From: Aspidiotus rigidus
Lineage: Eukaryota > Arthropoda > Insecta > Hemiptera > Diaspididae
DNA length: 64,000 nt
Direction: 5' to 3'
NCBI GenBank assembly: GCA_035079385.1
Contig: JAVHKY010000030.1
Coordinates: forward strand, 6,797,001 to 6,861,000
In this document: positions 23,700 through 35,939 of the stretch, piece after piece
Numbering within the stretch: the first letter of the stretch is position 1
How the letters are laid out: each line of letters starts with the position of its first letter
Program-made: the position numbers and the translations under genes
The notes under the pieces: generated by a model
What the model was told of the DNA's origin: nothing
Database searches by the model: none
What the model saw: the letters and a program-made list of their open reading frames with translations, nothing else

Positions 23700-26600
23700 G
23701 CACGTGAACAAATGTTGCAAAGCGACATTGCTGTACTGTGAACGAGCGTCGGTACTGATCACTGTTACCGACAGGACCCGGGACAACTTGTATTACCGCT
23801 CACAAATATCAATTTTCAAGGTTGTTCCACCCCTTTTAAAGAGTTGGGACTTACATATAAATTTTTCCATTAGACTGAGAGCAATATTCTAGACAGAAAT
23901 GCCGCGTGAGGCACCCCTTTAATTGTGAAGATTACTACAACATAAGTTTTCAATCACAAAAAACAATATAAAGGAAGGGTAGAAAGAAATTCAAAAACAT
24001 CTTCTCAAACGGGCCCACGGCGGCTGAGAAGCAGCAAATTGAAAAAAAATAATTTTCCTCCCTCGGGGCTAAATGAGTGGACCTAGAGGTTTGAAATTTT
24101 GAATTTAGCGTCTCTAAATAAAGCCTTACAAGGGAGAAAGAATTTTTAGCGAGGGCTCTTTCGACATTCTAATCCAGCTAGGCACTTTCTGAAAAAAATC
24201 GTTTTTCCAGAGCTCTCAACAAAGAACTTGCAATCAATAAATTGAAGGCCACGATCAACAGTGAAATAAGAAAAAAAAAACTCAGCAATAGAATTTCAGA
24301 ATGAAAGGGGTACTTCATGTTGTCTCGACACTCCTGGAAGAAGCGCTTTTAGCGTGCATTATCTCGAGGCATGTCAGTTTTTCAGAATATAGCTATTTAT
24401 CGTGTATGGGAAGCATGAATTAAGTGGATGTCTCGCACATATAGAAATAAGTAGTGGTCTCTTTTTTCTGTTTAGAATGATTTTTAAAAGTGAACTTGTT
24501 CTAGCGGCATCGTTCCTTTCTCCTTTCAAATAGGAATTATCTTTACTTAGAACATGATATTATCTCAGATAACGCACGAGAGAATCAAGAACAACTCTCT
24601 GAAGTTAGAATGATTTAGAGCGAACATCTACTCGTATTTTCCAAATATTTGTCGCTGAAAATCCACTGACGGCTTATTTACAACATTCTAACCCCAAATA
24701 TAGCTTATCGCCATAGAGTAAAGTCGACTGGCAGACTTCCTAATGACTCAAACTTCTTTCAAACCGTACCCCGGTACATAGTCTCGCCACAATATACACA
24801 CAGGGTGTACGATGTGCCTGCGCTGCGGGATAATTAATTATCGCGTTTAAAAACAATTCGCGTTCTTCTCTCAACCTACGTAGAATGAATTTCTCGCATT
24901 GTGTGTCCTGTGTCCATCGTAAAACGATCTGCATATCAAACGAGTAATTTACAGACTACTCTTGAACAAACACCAAAAAGTACCGTCTAGTGCACATACA
25001 GGTTAAATACGCTCCATTCCAGACCCCACCGTTTCAAATAGGTATACCTAATTCGAAACGGTGTAATTCGTCGCCCTTCCGTAATTAAGTCGATAGTTTA
25101 TTACGGCCTTTTCACGCTGCTCTCATCAAAAGCGCTCAAATTTATCAACAGCCATCGTACTCACGACTCACAGATTGCATTTCAGTCGAGAATGGTTGGA
25201 AACCCTCAAAGAAAAAATGGTAATTCGTTTGACTCGTTTTTGTAAACGTCTGTTGTTATGCGTTGTTATGCTTTTAAACTGGAATGAGAACAGCCTGTGG
25301 AAGAACGATAATTTCTGGTTCATGACCTACCTCGGTTACCTACAAATTATTCAAAGATGTTCAGATCTATTTAGATTTGTCCGAAACTTGACGACGAAAA
25401 ACAGGTGAACATGGGAAATGGGGGCGAAAAAGGAAGCGGGTGGGTATGCAGAAATTTTTGTGTTGGTAGGCGATGGATAGAGGGAATGTCACTGAGGAGT
25501 CTGTATGTTGTAGTGGACTACCGCAAAGAGATTGAGTACAGTCCCGCGTGCGAACGAAGCGGGCAAATGTGCGAAATTCTTATGTTAATGAATGAAGGGA
25601 ATGTCAATGATGAGGTTGGGCTAGCGGGGGACTGGCATATTCATGGTCCTCTCCCCTTCCCAATAGTTAGAGGGGAAGGAGACAAGTACAAACCAATAGA
25701 AGCGATTAAAACTGATTTGTGGTAATTCTGAGTTATAGGGGAAGCTGTATCCCAAGGTATGGGTGATTAGTTCAGCGTAAATCCTCCGGTAACCACGACG
25801 AGAGTAATATCGTATTCCCAACTCACAAATAGCAACTTTTCTAAGCGGAGCTCGAATTCAGAAAAAAAATACGTCAATTTGTTTGAAGCCTTCTTTGGTT
25901 GTCTGTCTTTCACCCCGAAAAAGATTGCGTATCTTTGAACTCTTGAAAACTGAAACTAGTCGAGCGAAGGAACGATAAATGACTGGCAATAGATGACGGG
26001 TTCACGACCGACCAACAAGCACCAATTTTCTCGGTTATCTACAAAAATATATGAAACTTTCTTTCCTTCTAAACGAAAACTTCGTTTATTCTGCTAAGAT
26101 TAGACTCGTCGGCTCGTGATGTAACCTAACGCGAATAATATTAAAAGTAATTTTTCGCTTCAAATGTTTACAACTACCTACCTACATGATGAATAAGCGC
26201 CGCGTACATCAAGCTCAGTTTCATTCTGTATAAAGATTCTATCGCCTCGAGCCGTTCGTTGAGGATAGGAAAAGACTGTCTGATACAACTTTCGGTTCTT
26301 GCGAGCGACAATTTTTTACCGGGGACGATAAATAATTAGGGGAAGAGTTGAAAGTCGCTCGTACCGTATGTGTGTGTGTTGTAACTTATGGTTTCAACTT
26401 TTCATTTTTCTCGTGCTGTACAATACGGTTCGTGCTCATGAAAATACATAAAAAATCATTACGTGTAATGTATTCGTGTGCGACGAGTGAATGCACGTAT
26501 ACACAACCTCGATAAAGATTTACCGAGGGCTTTATAAAATTTATATTTATGACTACTCCCGCTACGTACGTATAGTTAGTGTAGGCTCGTGTATCAATTC

Positions 26601-27650
26601 TCTGCCTATTTGCATTGTGGGACGATCTTTTTTCGCAAGTAATCTATTTTACAGATCATCGAATGCTTTATAATAATGTAGCATATACAGGTGGGTAGTC
26701 CTGCTGAACAGTTCAGTTCGCAGTTCCGGGTGAACGATACCAAGGATGGAACATACACTATAACAAACGTATAAATACATACTTGTGTCTCATTTTTACG
26801 TGTCAAATTCATATACTTTTTCCTCCTTCCAGATGGAAAAAAAAAAGTGGCGCTACGAAAACCGACACAGAGTTAAACATTGTTCTGCATCACCGCGTTC
26901 TCGTATTATGACAATCCGAGATTTCACATTTTCCCTCCTTCTGTCTTCCTTTCAATTTGCAAACGAATCGGCGCAATTTTAATTCATCTTCTTCGTCGTC
27001 TTCGCCCCTCGGTTTGTCAGTCGTCGTTACATAACATGACGAATGTCGTTAATACATTTTCTCAATGAACATGAGAAATATTTCTCTTCTACCTTCATTC
27101 TTCGCGGTATGCATTTTACGATGAATTTTCAGTTTCTTAGCGCTCGTACATGTCATACTAACGTACATGGCAACGGTATTGTATTTAATGTAATTAACTC
27201 CTCGTGTTTTCAAGGTTCATATCATCCAGATTTTGAAATTCTTACCACGCGGGATGCATGATGGAAAATTGCGCGAATATATTATGAGAGTCCTTACCTG
27301 CAACAGAAATGTGAAAATATTCATTAAATTTTTGCAAAATAAGCGACTTCAACAACAACGACGACAGCATAGTTTCTCACATTGCCAAATTGTAGCAAAA
27401 GGATCTTCCAAATTCAGTTATACATGAACATTTTGTCAGAGTCATCGGGTCTTTTGAAGGGACTGTCGATTAACGCTGGCACAAATCTTCCACAACAACT
27501 TTCGTTATAATGGTATCACAAATGTCGGGAACGGAGACCCCCATCAAAAACTATGGTCGCCTATGATAGTTTGTCCGTTTGTCCCAGTTCCAAACTAAGT
27601 CAAACCCTTGTTTATAGAGCTTGTGTGCGAGGATTGAAGCTCGAGAAAGA
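23700..27650. other. Non-coding stretch, no recognisable gene
   Basis: Unique-looking, fairly CpG-rich DNA. The 106-codon frame at 25,405-25,725 has no family motif. No tRNA-like A/B box pair or repeat array seen. Confidence 0.5.
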
Positions 27651-27663
27651 AAGGAAAAGAAAA

Positions 27664-28085
27664 CTAATCATCGAGTTGTGATTCATGAACAAGTTCGATC
27701 AGACCACATTCCGGTATATGGCTGTTCAGCACGATGACACCACCAGTATTCATATGACGAAATATTCCTATAATATGTTCCAGGGCAATGCGTTTGAAAT
27801 ACGAATTCTCCTTGTGTAGAGGCACTTCAAAACCCTCCCGAAAGCTATGCCCACTGGTAATTAAGCGGTCGGTGAATGCCGAGTTTCCCCCACTGCCTTT
27901 CTCCCAGGCTTTCTTACATTCAGCCATGCTGATCTTCAGTTGCTGACCAGTCTCTCCGATATTAACGATCGTACAATCTCTACATTCTAACTTATACACC
28001 CCACTCGACTTCTCATCTCAGGAACTCGGTCTTTCAACCCATAAAACAACCCTTTGACCCCTCTACGGCTTATCGAAGGTCTATA
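27664..28085 (-). mobile_element. Penelope-like element fragment: GIY-YIG endonuclease end
   Basis: The minus-strand frame 27,664-27,999 reads YKLECRDCTIVNIGETGQQL, matching the GIY-YIG core (GVYKLxCxDCxxxYIGETG) with the second Tyr replaced by Asn. It continues with AECKKAWEKG, AFTDRLITSGHSF and NSYFKRIALEHI, the usual downstream blocks of this domain. Upstream in another frame FYGLKDRVPE continues the element to about 28,085, so there is one frameshift at the GIY motif. Only the C-terminal domain is present. Confidence 0.85.
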
Positions 28086-28099
28086 AGCAAGATACTCAG

Positions 28100-28640
28100 A
28101 TGCGGCCTGTAGTTTCTTTCATCTCCTCCTCAACCTACTCCTTTGCCAATAAATCCCGTGTCGAGTCTGAGTCTCCTTACTCTGTTAGAAATTCTTATTC
28201 TCTGGCCGATAGCTTAAAAAATGAGATTCTCTTTATAGGTTCGACCCTTTGTTCCTTTGACTCGTGAGATTGTTCCCTACCATCACTGAGGCTGTTACTT
28301 TGCAGCGGATGGTTGAGCTCCTCGTAATCTGAACACTCCCCATGAAGAGTTGAGTGAATTTTTCGAGTCACTGAATTTCAGTGAATTTAATGGTAAATTT
28401 TTCGAGTTCCTTGATGAGATGGGTATTCCTATTGCGTCCCCTCCAGGTTCCCTTATCTCTGAGGTGTATATGTACAAGTCTAAATCTGATCTCTTTTCCT
28501 CTGGCCATCCTTTACTGAATAATATCTTCTTTTGACGCAGATACGTAGGTGACGTGCTATGTACGTGGACTGGTCACCGAGGTTTCGGCTTGCAGTTTCT
28601 CACGTATCTCTTGAAAGATAAACATGAGAGAGTTACAATT
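28100..28640 (+). mobile_element. Penelope-like element fragment: reverse transcriptase palm
   Basis: Plus-strand translation across frames gives VRNSYSLADSLKNEIL, then SLFPTITEAVTLQRMVELL (compare 'VVSLFTNIP'). Next come FNGKFFEFLDEMGIPIASPP-GSLISEVYMYK (about 28,388-28,475, the 'GxPMGSPLSP' block) and HPLLNNIFF. After a stop comes RRYVGDVL (28,540-28,565), the 'RYVDDIL' catalytic box with the first Asp changed to Gly. Several frame changes and the damaged active site make it inactive. It is oriented opposite to the neighbouring GIY-YIG fragment. Confidence 0.85.
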
Positions 28641-28649
28641 TTGTATAAA

Positions 28650-29320
28650 ACAATATTTAGATCAGTCGAGTTGGTTTCATATGTATAACCTTGTAGCGCA
28701 TGGCCGTACTTATGGTCAAAACACCATGTTCAGAAATCATCACTAGCGCTTTTAATGGATTCTTAATTCGCAAAATCAGACTGCAGCGTGGAGAGAACAC
28801 AAAACTGGTTGCGTTCCAGGTTCCAGGCAAGGATGCTACTTATAGGTATACTAGGCTGTTGACTGTATCTATTCATCTTGTGAGATTTCCAGTATTTTCT
28901 AGATGTTCTAATGGACTGAATTATTGTGACGTCACAAGCTCCGCATCCGTTTACCCCAACGTACCCTACAGCCCATTAAAATTGTCATTTTACCCTAAAT
29001 TACCAACTTGGTATATAAACAAAAAAATGCTCCATAGGAAATACACAGGAACGTTTCGATGATTTTTCAATTTGAACATCAAAACGTTTCAGTGTATTTC
29101 TTATGAGAATCGATAATGTGATAGGACCAAGAATGATACAATCGATCATATTGAAGGGTTTTTGAAGTGCGTTCGCGCGTTGTTGGTAGGGAGTTTACGA
29201 TGGGTCACGTCACGATAATTCAGTCCATTATTATTTGTAAAGTGGGTTATTTCCAGTAAATTCAATCACCAGGTTTATGGAATTTTCATGTGCTGACTAC
29301 ATGACAGTTTAAAAACCATC
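28650..29320. other. Non-coding stretch, no recognisable gene
   Basis: The 120-codon frame at 28,700-29,062 has no domain and an unremarkable composition. GTGACGTCAC is a 10-base palindrome at 28,926-28,935. Nothing else seen. Confidence 0.45.
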
Positions 29321-29324
29321 AGTA

Positions 29325-29985
29325 AATACATATCAATGTCTATAATCAATATCTAAAAATCGCAATAGCGATATTGAGATCAATATTTGGAATTGATTTT
29401 AAAATCAACTAGTGATGAACAATAGTTTATAATTTCATGCTATCGATAGTCCCAATGGTTTTTCTTTAAAAGTATAGGTACTCTGAATAGAAAATAATCG
29501 ATCAAGAGAAAAGTACCTATGCTGCATGTACGATAGATACCTTTCTCCTGATCGTTATTTTTTGGAAAGCTTGTCAAGAAATGTATCTCAGTGTTACCAG
29601 AAGGGTGGATACGACTAGAAAAAATCATAAAAATGCGATTTCATGCCCATTGCACAACTGGTACCGCCTGACTGGTCTTAGTTCATTGAACTGGCGCACA
29701 TTTTCAATTTTCACCAATCAGTTTGGATTTAGATCAGAAAATGAGAAATCTTCAAACTATCAACAATGCTACCGCCGTTTTCTTTGGCAAAACTATCGAT
29801 AGTATTCATAGTCTATAGATAGTTCCCATCTCTACTGTCAACCCAAGAAATCGATATTAAATATCGATAGTTGATATCAATAGGTGGTATTGATGTCAAA
29901 TATTGATATTTAATAATACATATTATTATTATTTAGTACGTATTGATAGTTGATATCGTTTTGATATCGATAATAGATTGATGTT
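29325..29985. repeat. ATCGATATT-rich inverted region enclosing a hAT-like MITE
   Basis: On both sides of the element at 29,409-29,834 the DNA is dense in ATCGATA, TATTGATA and GATATCAA words (29,325-29,400 and 29,850-29,985). Many are mutually inverted, as if the inner element had landed in an older palindromic element. No coding potential. Confidence 0.45.
29409..29834. mobile_element. hAT-like non-autonomous element (426 bp)
   Basis: The left end reads TAGTGATGAACAATAG. The right end in reverse complement reads TAGAGATGGGAACTATC, and both arms reach CTATCGATAGT, with indels. TAGnGATG termini are typical of hAT-superfamily MITEs. The flanking 8-mers AAATCAAC and CTGTCAAC share their last five bases, consistent with a decayed 8-bp target duplication. 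No transposase frame inside. Confidence 0.6.
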
Positions 29986-30149
29986 CGATGTTGTGATTGA
30001 ACTTCAACTTCTCCTTTAGAGCGCTAGGATTGTTGTGTTACGCGTCTGCGCGTATGGTGAACTGAAGGAATATATTAGTGAGCGACAAGTGAACGCGATT
30101 GTTTAGCGCCAACGAATACTCGGCGACAAAGTAAGTTAGATAAAAGTGT

Positions 30150-30560
30150 TTAAAATGGATTATGATGAACACCACGTTGTCGATCCTCCTATATGGTGCC
30201 CCAGTTTGGGCCGACTCCATATAGATACTTTAAGGAAGGAGAGAAGAGGGGAAAAATTTAACAAAGAGCTGCGTTAAGGTGTGTTAGCGCCGTACTGTCT
30301 CGACGGAAGCTCTTTCTGTTTTAGCACGTTCACCACCATTCGAGCTCCTTGCTGAGGAAAGTGCAAAAAAGAAGTCAACGGACGATCGAAAGGCTTTACG
30401 GGTCAAGGTGAAGGCCAGGCGCTCAAGAATTGCTTACCATGCTATATTTTTGAAGGAACATGGAACCATGTGTCTGCGTTTGCAGTCATGGTCATGAAGA
30501 ATGAGATAGACCAATGGAATAGGCAAGTGCAGAACCACGCTACGGCCTACTCGACACCTG
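30150..30560 (+). mobile_element. Non-LTR retrotransposon fragment, R1-clade-like, post-RT region
   Basis: Across frames the plus strand reads LLYGAPVWADS (30,190-30,222, 'SVLLYGAPVWA'). About 60 bases later comes CVSAV-RTVSTEALSVLARSPPFELLAEE (30,278-30,360), matching the 'R.YRTVSTEALxVxAGxPPxxLLaxE' region that follows the RT domain in R1/I-type LINEs. It continues with a basic stretch KALRVKVKARRSRIAYHAI and then EIDQWNRQ. Frameshifts separate these blocks and both ends are missing. Confidence 0.75.
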
Positions 30561-30569
30561 TTTAACATC

Positions 30570-33500
30570 CATAATATACAGGTGTGTAGGAAGAAAAAGA
30601 AGAATAATTGAGTCTGAATAAAGAAGAAGAGACTCCAAAAGCGATCTACTATATCTAAGGTGGTGTTGTTGTGTGTCCTAAAGCTTTGTATGCCTGGAGG
30701 CACTCCAGCTTGGTGGTTACCAAGAAGAAGAGAGGATTCGCCGTGGAGATTCTTCCAAGATTGAAGTTATACCCGAGAGAGTCGATTCCAGTGTTGAAAG
30801 AAAAAAAATCTGTGCGGTACGCAACGCGCGCCCACTCCACATCGGAGAACGGGCTACAAAACGGACTCTATTAACTAGTATAATGAGCCAGCTCGGCTAT
30901 AGTTGATCCATAAAAACGTTACTCTCAATCGCAGCATTCATCCTTCTGGAACATTGATGAATTTTCTCGTACTTGAATCCTACTTCCTCAGCAATAAAAA
31001 ATTATTCGTACTCCTTAGCTGTCTGAAGAGTATTCCCATCGATAAGAACTGTTAATACTTTTGTACCACCTCGAGAGAGAGAAAGAACCATGCAGCAGAT
31101 AGCTCTATTTTTCTTTTTTCGACAGAACCCCTCGAGACAGATGCTTATAGGACATTCTCACCTCGACTCAATAAGCCGGATATCGCGTATAATTGATGCA
31201 TGTAAAATTTTGTAGCGTATACTTGTATTCGTTTGGGACTTGTACATACTCCCAATATGGGTCAACGATTCGAAAAATAATTACGTATAATATAACTGGC
31301 CAAGAAAAAATAGGTCAACGAGTGAGTCGAGCACGGACAGAACAACCTGCCACTGCATCGCATGATGTTACAGACTTTTCTTCGAGATCGTCGCAAAGCT
31401 CGTTGTCCCTCGATTATGTCGACTGCGAAAGAAAATGTCGAGTATTGAAATAATGTTGCTCGCTACGTAGCATCACCGGGGTATAGGTACTCATTTTTCC
31501 CTTCGGAAATAGCGAAACCAGCGTCGAATTGTGTTGAAAAATATAATTCGAGCGCATAAATGAAACGTGAATGAACTGGAAGAGAACAGAAAAGGAAAAA
31601 ATGAATATTCGAATTTGAAGGTTGGATGAGCATGATTTTAGTATGAACATTTTTGATTTACGTTCATTTATGCCGTAGTACTACGTATGTGCATCGATCC
31701 GAATGATCTCCGTCGACCGCTTTTATTACTAAAAACAAAATTTTCTACGTTGGGAAATGAAGTAAGAAACTCACCAGTACCAGAAATCAGTCTGCATCAT
31801 TTCATTTTCACGACCTTATTGAATTACGCGCGCAAGCATTCCGTTTCTCTTTATAATATATACTTCTCCATCGAAACGAAAGTGCAAAAGTAGAACATTT
31901 TATTGATGTACAGTACTCTTTCCTACGATAGAAAAAGGACAACGGTTATAGTCATAGCATTACTGTCAGCAGGCGCAGAGTTCAATTTTTGGGTCGAACG
32001 TTTGTGTAGTTTGAATGTACGTCCTGACATTTTTTTTTTTTTTGTGATATCTTATTCGATATGTGATCACGTATTTCGTTCTACTCTCCCGGAACAAATT
32101 TAATCTTCTTTGCAGATGAAGAAACAAATCATCAACACAGACAACGAGACGTTCCAGAACTTGTCATACTATTTGAACTTGACTTGAAATTATGATTTGG
32201 TATTCGCTCTAGAAAAGGTGTAAACGAGTTGAAAAGAAAGGAGGAAAAAAAAACCTCCGTGTTTAAAGAAGCTGATGATGAGTCCTCTGCAGGAAAAATT
32301 ACCCATGCACTTCTCAACTTAACGATATTGCATCTCTTGCGTTTACACTCGTAACTACTTTATGAACGCGTGGATTCCGAAAATTAAATATACTTTTAGC
32401 TCCTTGACTGAATCTCATCACCACACAAACAATCGCTGATTGTCCATGTGGAATCACAGTCTGGGCAATAACTGAATGAATGATGCTTCCAAAACACATC
32501 TAATCATCAACTCCTCGTCCCTTCTTCCCATCTTCTTAGATCTATGAAACCTTTTTCACAGTCGACTCCTCGCAGGGCTGACTGATCTGCAAATATTGAA
32601 TCAGCTACTAATCAAGTGCAGTCAATCCACTGAAAATCTTGTCATTATTCTATGTTTTACTCAGGGCATACCGCCTCTGATTGGTCGACCCGGTCAGTTG
32701 TAGCATTTTTTTTCTCGAATTATGTTCTTCTAGTATAATCACGCGTTTTTAGATGCTGTCCAAAGGCGGCTGAGCTCTCGAAAGTGTTTTGTTTTTGTCT
32801 TTTGGATTAGACGTTTAAGTCGATGATTTATCTAAGAAATTTAAATTCACTCTCTCTTTAGTTTAGGGGGAAGTAAAATATTTATAATGAATTAAACCTA
32901 TGGAGAAATAGGGTACAGTGTTGCCATTGTTTTTGAGATTTGTGGCATTCTTGCGGAACATTTCCTAAATTCAATCCGGAATGGTTCATTCTGCCGCTCT
33001 GTAGTCGGTTGATTCTGCTCCATCTATGCTGGCACTTCTATGTAGTACATTTTAAAGACTTTATTCGGCAACGCGGCAAGGTACAACATTGCACTACACT
33101 GCGATTCCTCAGTCGTTGTTGAATCTATTATTGCAGAGGTATGCGCTGCAAATCATCAGCCAACGCGTTTTCCCAGTCGAGTACATCCCTATAGAAAGCA
33201 ATTGTAAATATTTCATCTGCCAACAGTCCCTTGACCTCTTCTTATACGGTTGCCATGAGGATTCGCTCCTGGTGAGAAAATTGAGGAGATCGAAATACCC
33301 GTGGCGCAAATCACAAATCAATTTGAACAAGAAGTGAAAGTCCTGGTAGAGGCCTCTTAGCTTCTTAGGAAGCTAATCGTTGTGTTATCAGATTTAATGG
33401 AATGTACTACAATAGTGGTTAATTATGATGAGCCGATGAATAATAATAATTATTATTTGTGAATGACTCTATTGAATTACAATTACTAATGACAGGAAAT

Positions 33501-35130
33501 TAATACCTACTTCAAATAATTTAAACAGTATTATAAGAAGTATAAAAAGACAAATTTCTGAATCATTTCGTTACAAAAAAATAATAATAATAATAATAAT
33601 GTGAATTTTAATGTTTGTTTTTCTTCGCAGTAAGTTCACAATGTTTGTGTTGCGTTTAAAAATATTGCGCTATCGAGGGTCGTAAAGAAATTAGCAAAAG
33701 GCGAAATTCGGTATTTTACGAAGTATGTATAGATAATTTATTGGACTTTATCTGGCATTGAGTCGGGACTATAATTTTCTTTTAGAAAACAGCAGATGCA
33801 AGCTATACAATGGAATTATCTAGTTTTATAGACGATAATTAGGTAACGTTGTAAAAAGTAAACAAAAAACGATTTGATAGCTGATAAATAAAATATTCGA
33901 AGTCTTTTTTAAAAAATTTCTTGTTTATTGTTGTTGAGACTTTGTTCTAGATTAGTAGTTGTTCGTCTATATTGGTGTAAGCTAGCACTGAGTACGCCTG
34001 AGCTATTGAATTTGGTATCAATTTCTAGGTTGACTTGAAAATTTGAAGGGGAATATATCAGAGGAGATAGAAGGCTGGCAGCTCACCTAGTTCAGAAATT
34101 TTGACCAATTTCGGATAAGAATCCTTGGTCGAAAATATTCCCTTTTCTGAGCCTCATAGTAAAAATACTTGTAGAAATTTTAAGCCCAGGGAAAATGGAA
34201 AGAATTTCGAAAAAATAAACAGCGAAGGAGTGATGGGTGCTTTCGCCCATAAAGTAGGTTCGCCACGTGTTTTATTATTAACGTAGCATGTAAAAGAGAC
34301 CTCAAACGATGAAATTTTCTTTAAATTGTTCTTATTTGGGCTTCGAACGGTCGCAATGTTGGAATTTAGTATACGTTCACTTTGAAATAACTACAATTAT
34401 TTTTTATCCTTCATTTACTTCCATTGTCATGCGTTGGATTGCTGAAATTTTTTTCGTTCATTTTTCCAATACTGCACCACTCTTGCTTTGCGCGTCTAGC
34501 AAAAATGGTGTAGGTTAGAAATAATCGTAACTCGCCGTTTACACGTTGGAATATTTTTCCTTTAAAAGTGAAAAATCCGAAAAGTTCGCCCCATATATCT
34601 ACAAATATTTCTTTTACTGCATCGTACGCGGTGTATTAGTTTTCATTTATAGCTTTCTATGACTTTTCTTTTCCATTCATTCGTTTTGTATTATTGTGAT
34701 TCCCATAGCGTTTCAAGTAAGAGCACGCGAAAGAAAAACGGAAAATTGTAAGCGCGTGAGAGAGTAAAAAATTGGAATGCACTTGTGTGCGAAAAAAACA
34801 ACAAATAGTAACTATCATAAAATGAGAAATTCAACTATCAACTGGAGCGCTGTAATATCGATAAGAATGCGAGAAGATATTGAATAGAGTTATCCTGTTG
34901 GGATATTTATTATTCTAAAATCCAAAATTCTTTTGTAAAAGGTCGATTAAGTCGAGGAAGGAAACTTTCGAGAGGAAGTTGTGTGATTCACCATCTATCC
35001 TATGGTCGGGGAATGAGTTGACCTAATCTGGCATGTGATTCAATCCATGCTTTCCAGCTAAATGAAACACGTTTTAAAATTTTTGGGTAGTTTTTAAATT
35101 TGTTCTAGAAAAAAAATAGAGGGAACGGTT
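30570..35130. other. Non-coding stretch, no recognisable gene
   Basis: No protein domain or RNA gene recognised. An (AAT)n microsatellite lies at 33,580-33,600. The phrase GGCGGCTGAGCTCTCGAAAG (32,764-32,783) is reminiscent of Penelope-like 3' tails but stands alone, so no element is called. Confidence 0.45.
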
Positions 35131-35189
35131 GACAAGTCAATCTTATAACATAACTGAAGTGAAGAACATCATCAAGGATACCATTATCA

Positions 35190-35420
35190 TCTCATCTTAT
35201 GTACAGCTAGATGTTCATAATTTTTCCAAGACCCTTTCCCCTCTTGTACAGCTCTGTGGTCGAAATCATTCCTCACTCAGTACACAGAGCTCGATGTTCA
35301 GAATTTTCCGAAGTCTCTTAAGTTGGTCTCAGTCTCATTCTTTGCTCGCAATAATCGAGATTTTTCCTAATCTACTCCCGATTTATGATATTTTCCCGAG
35401 CGCGTGATGAAAATTTCTTG
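35190..35420 (-). repeat. Degenerate GGGACTTGG-family units, inverted
   Basis: Repeated phrases (GTACAGCT, GATGTTCA, AATTTTTCCAAGACCC, GAGCTCGATGTTCAGAATTT) form a degenerate ~60-base periodicity. They resemble the reverse complement of the GGGACTTGG...GAGCTATATATGATAGG unit at 35,741-35,935. Two short overlapping frames have no domain. Confidence 0.4.
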
Positions 35421-35740
35421 GAGTTTCCCCTCTCCCTCCTCCCTCTCATACGTACGTAGGTCGAAGACCGAAAGGGTAGGTACCAAAACGCAATTTCTAT
35501 CGAGTCTCGAATCCCTGACACTCCCGATGGAGTCTGCGGATTCGAGTGCTTTGACTGTGTATCTCCTGTCTTCAGTGACCAGATTGATTCATCTCATATT
35601 GTCAAGGATATTTCTTGAGTAGTTGTATTTTTTTTAGCGGGAACCCGCTACCCCATTTGTTGGGGGTACTTTCAGGAAATTTTGGTGCGCGAGCTGTCCA
35701 CGGTTGATGACGTCACAAGGATGATGACGTGACAGAGAGA

Positions 35741-35935
35741 GGGGGGCACTTGGAAAAATGTTGACGTGGGACTTGAAACAATTTTCACTCTTGAGCTGTA
35801 TGTGATAGGAGGGGGACTTGGAGACTCTCGAGCTATATATGACAGGAGAGGGACTTGAAATAATTTTGACTCTCGAGCTCTATACAATAGAAGGGGGACT
35901 TGGAAAAATGTTGACTCTCCTATATTATATGATAG
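35741..35935 (+). repeat. Minisatellite of 39-46-bp GGGACTTGG units
   Basis: Four or five consecutive units start with GGGACTTG(G/A)A near 35,770, 35,814, 35,853 and 35,895. They typically contain ATTTTGACTCTCGAGCTATA and end with TATGATAGGAG. This is the clearest tandem copy of a unit found singly at many other places (7,253; 7,962; 46,206; 48,690; 52,830; 57,160). Confidence 0.75.
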
Positions 35936-35939
35936 GATT

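Noticed and set aside
25405..25725. 106-codon plus-strand frame with balanced composition
   Set aside because: No recognisable family, and a competing minus-strand frame overlaps it.
28700..29062. 120-codon plus-strand frame after the Penelope RT fragment
   Set aside because: Does not continue the element's protein and has no known motif.
32755..32790. Penelope-like 3' tail motif (GCTGAGCTCTCGAAAG)
   Set aside because: No RT or GIY-YIG sequence upstream on either strand, and the motif alone is too short.
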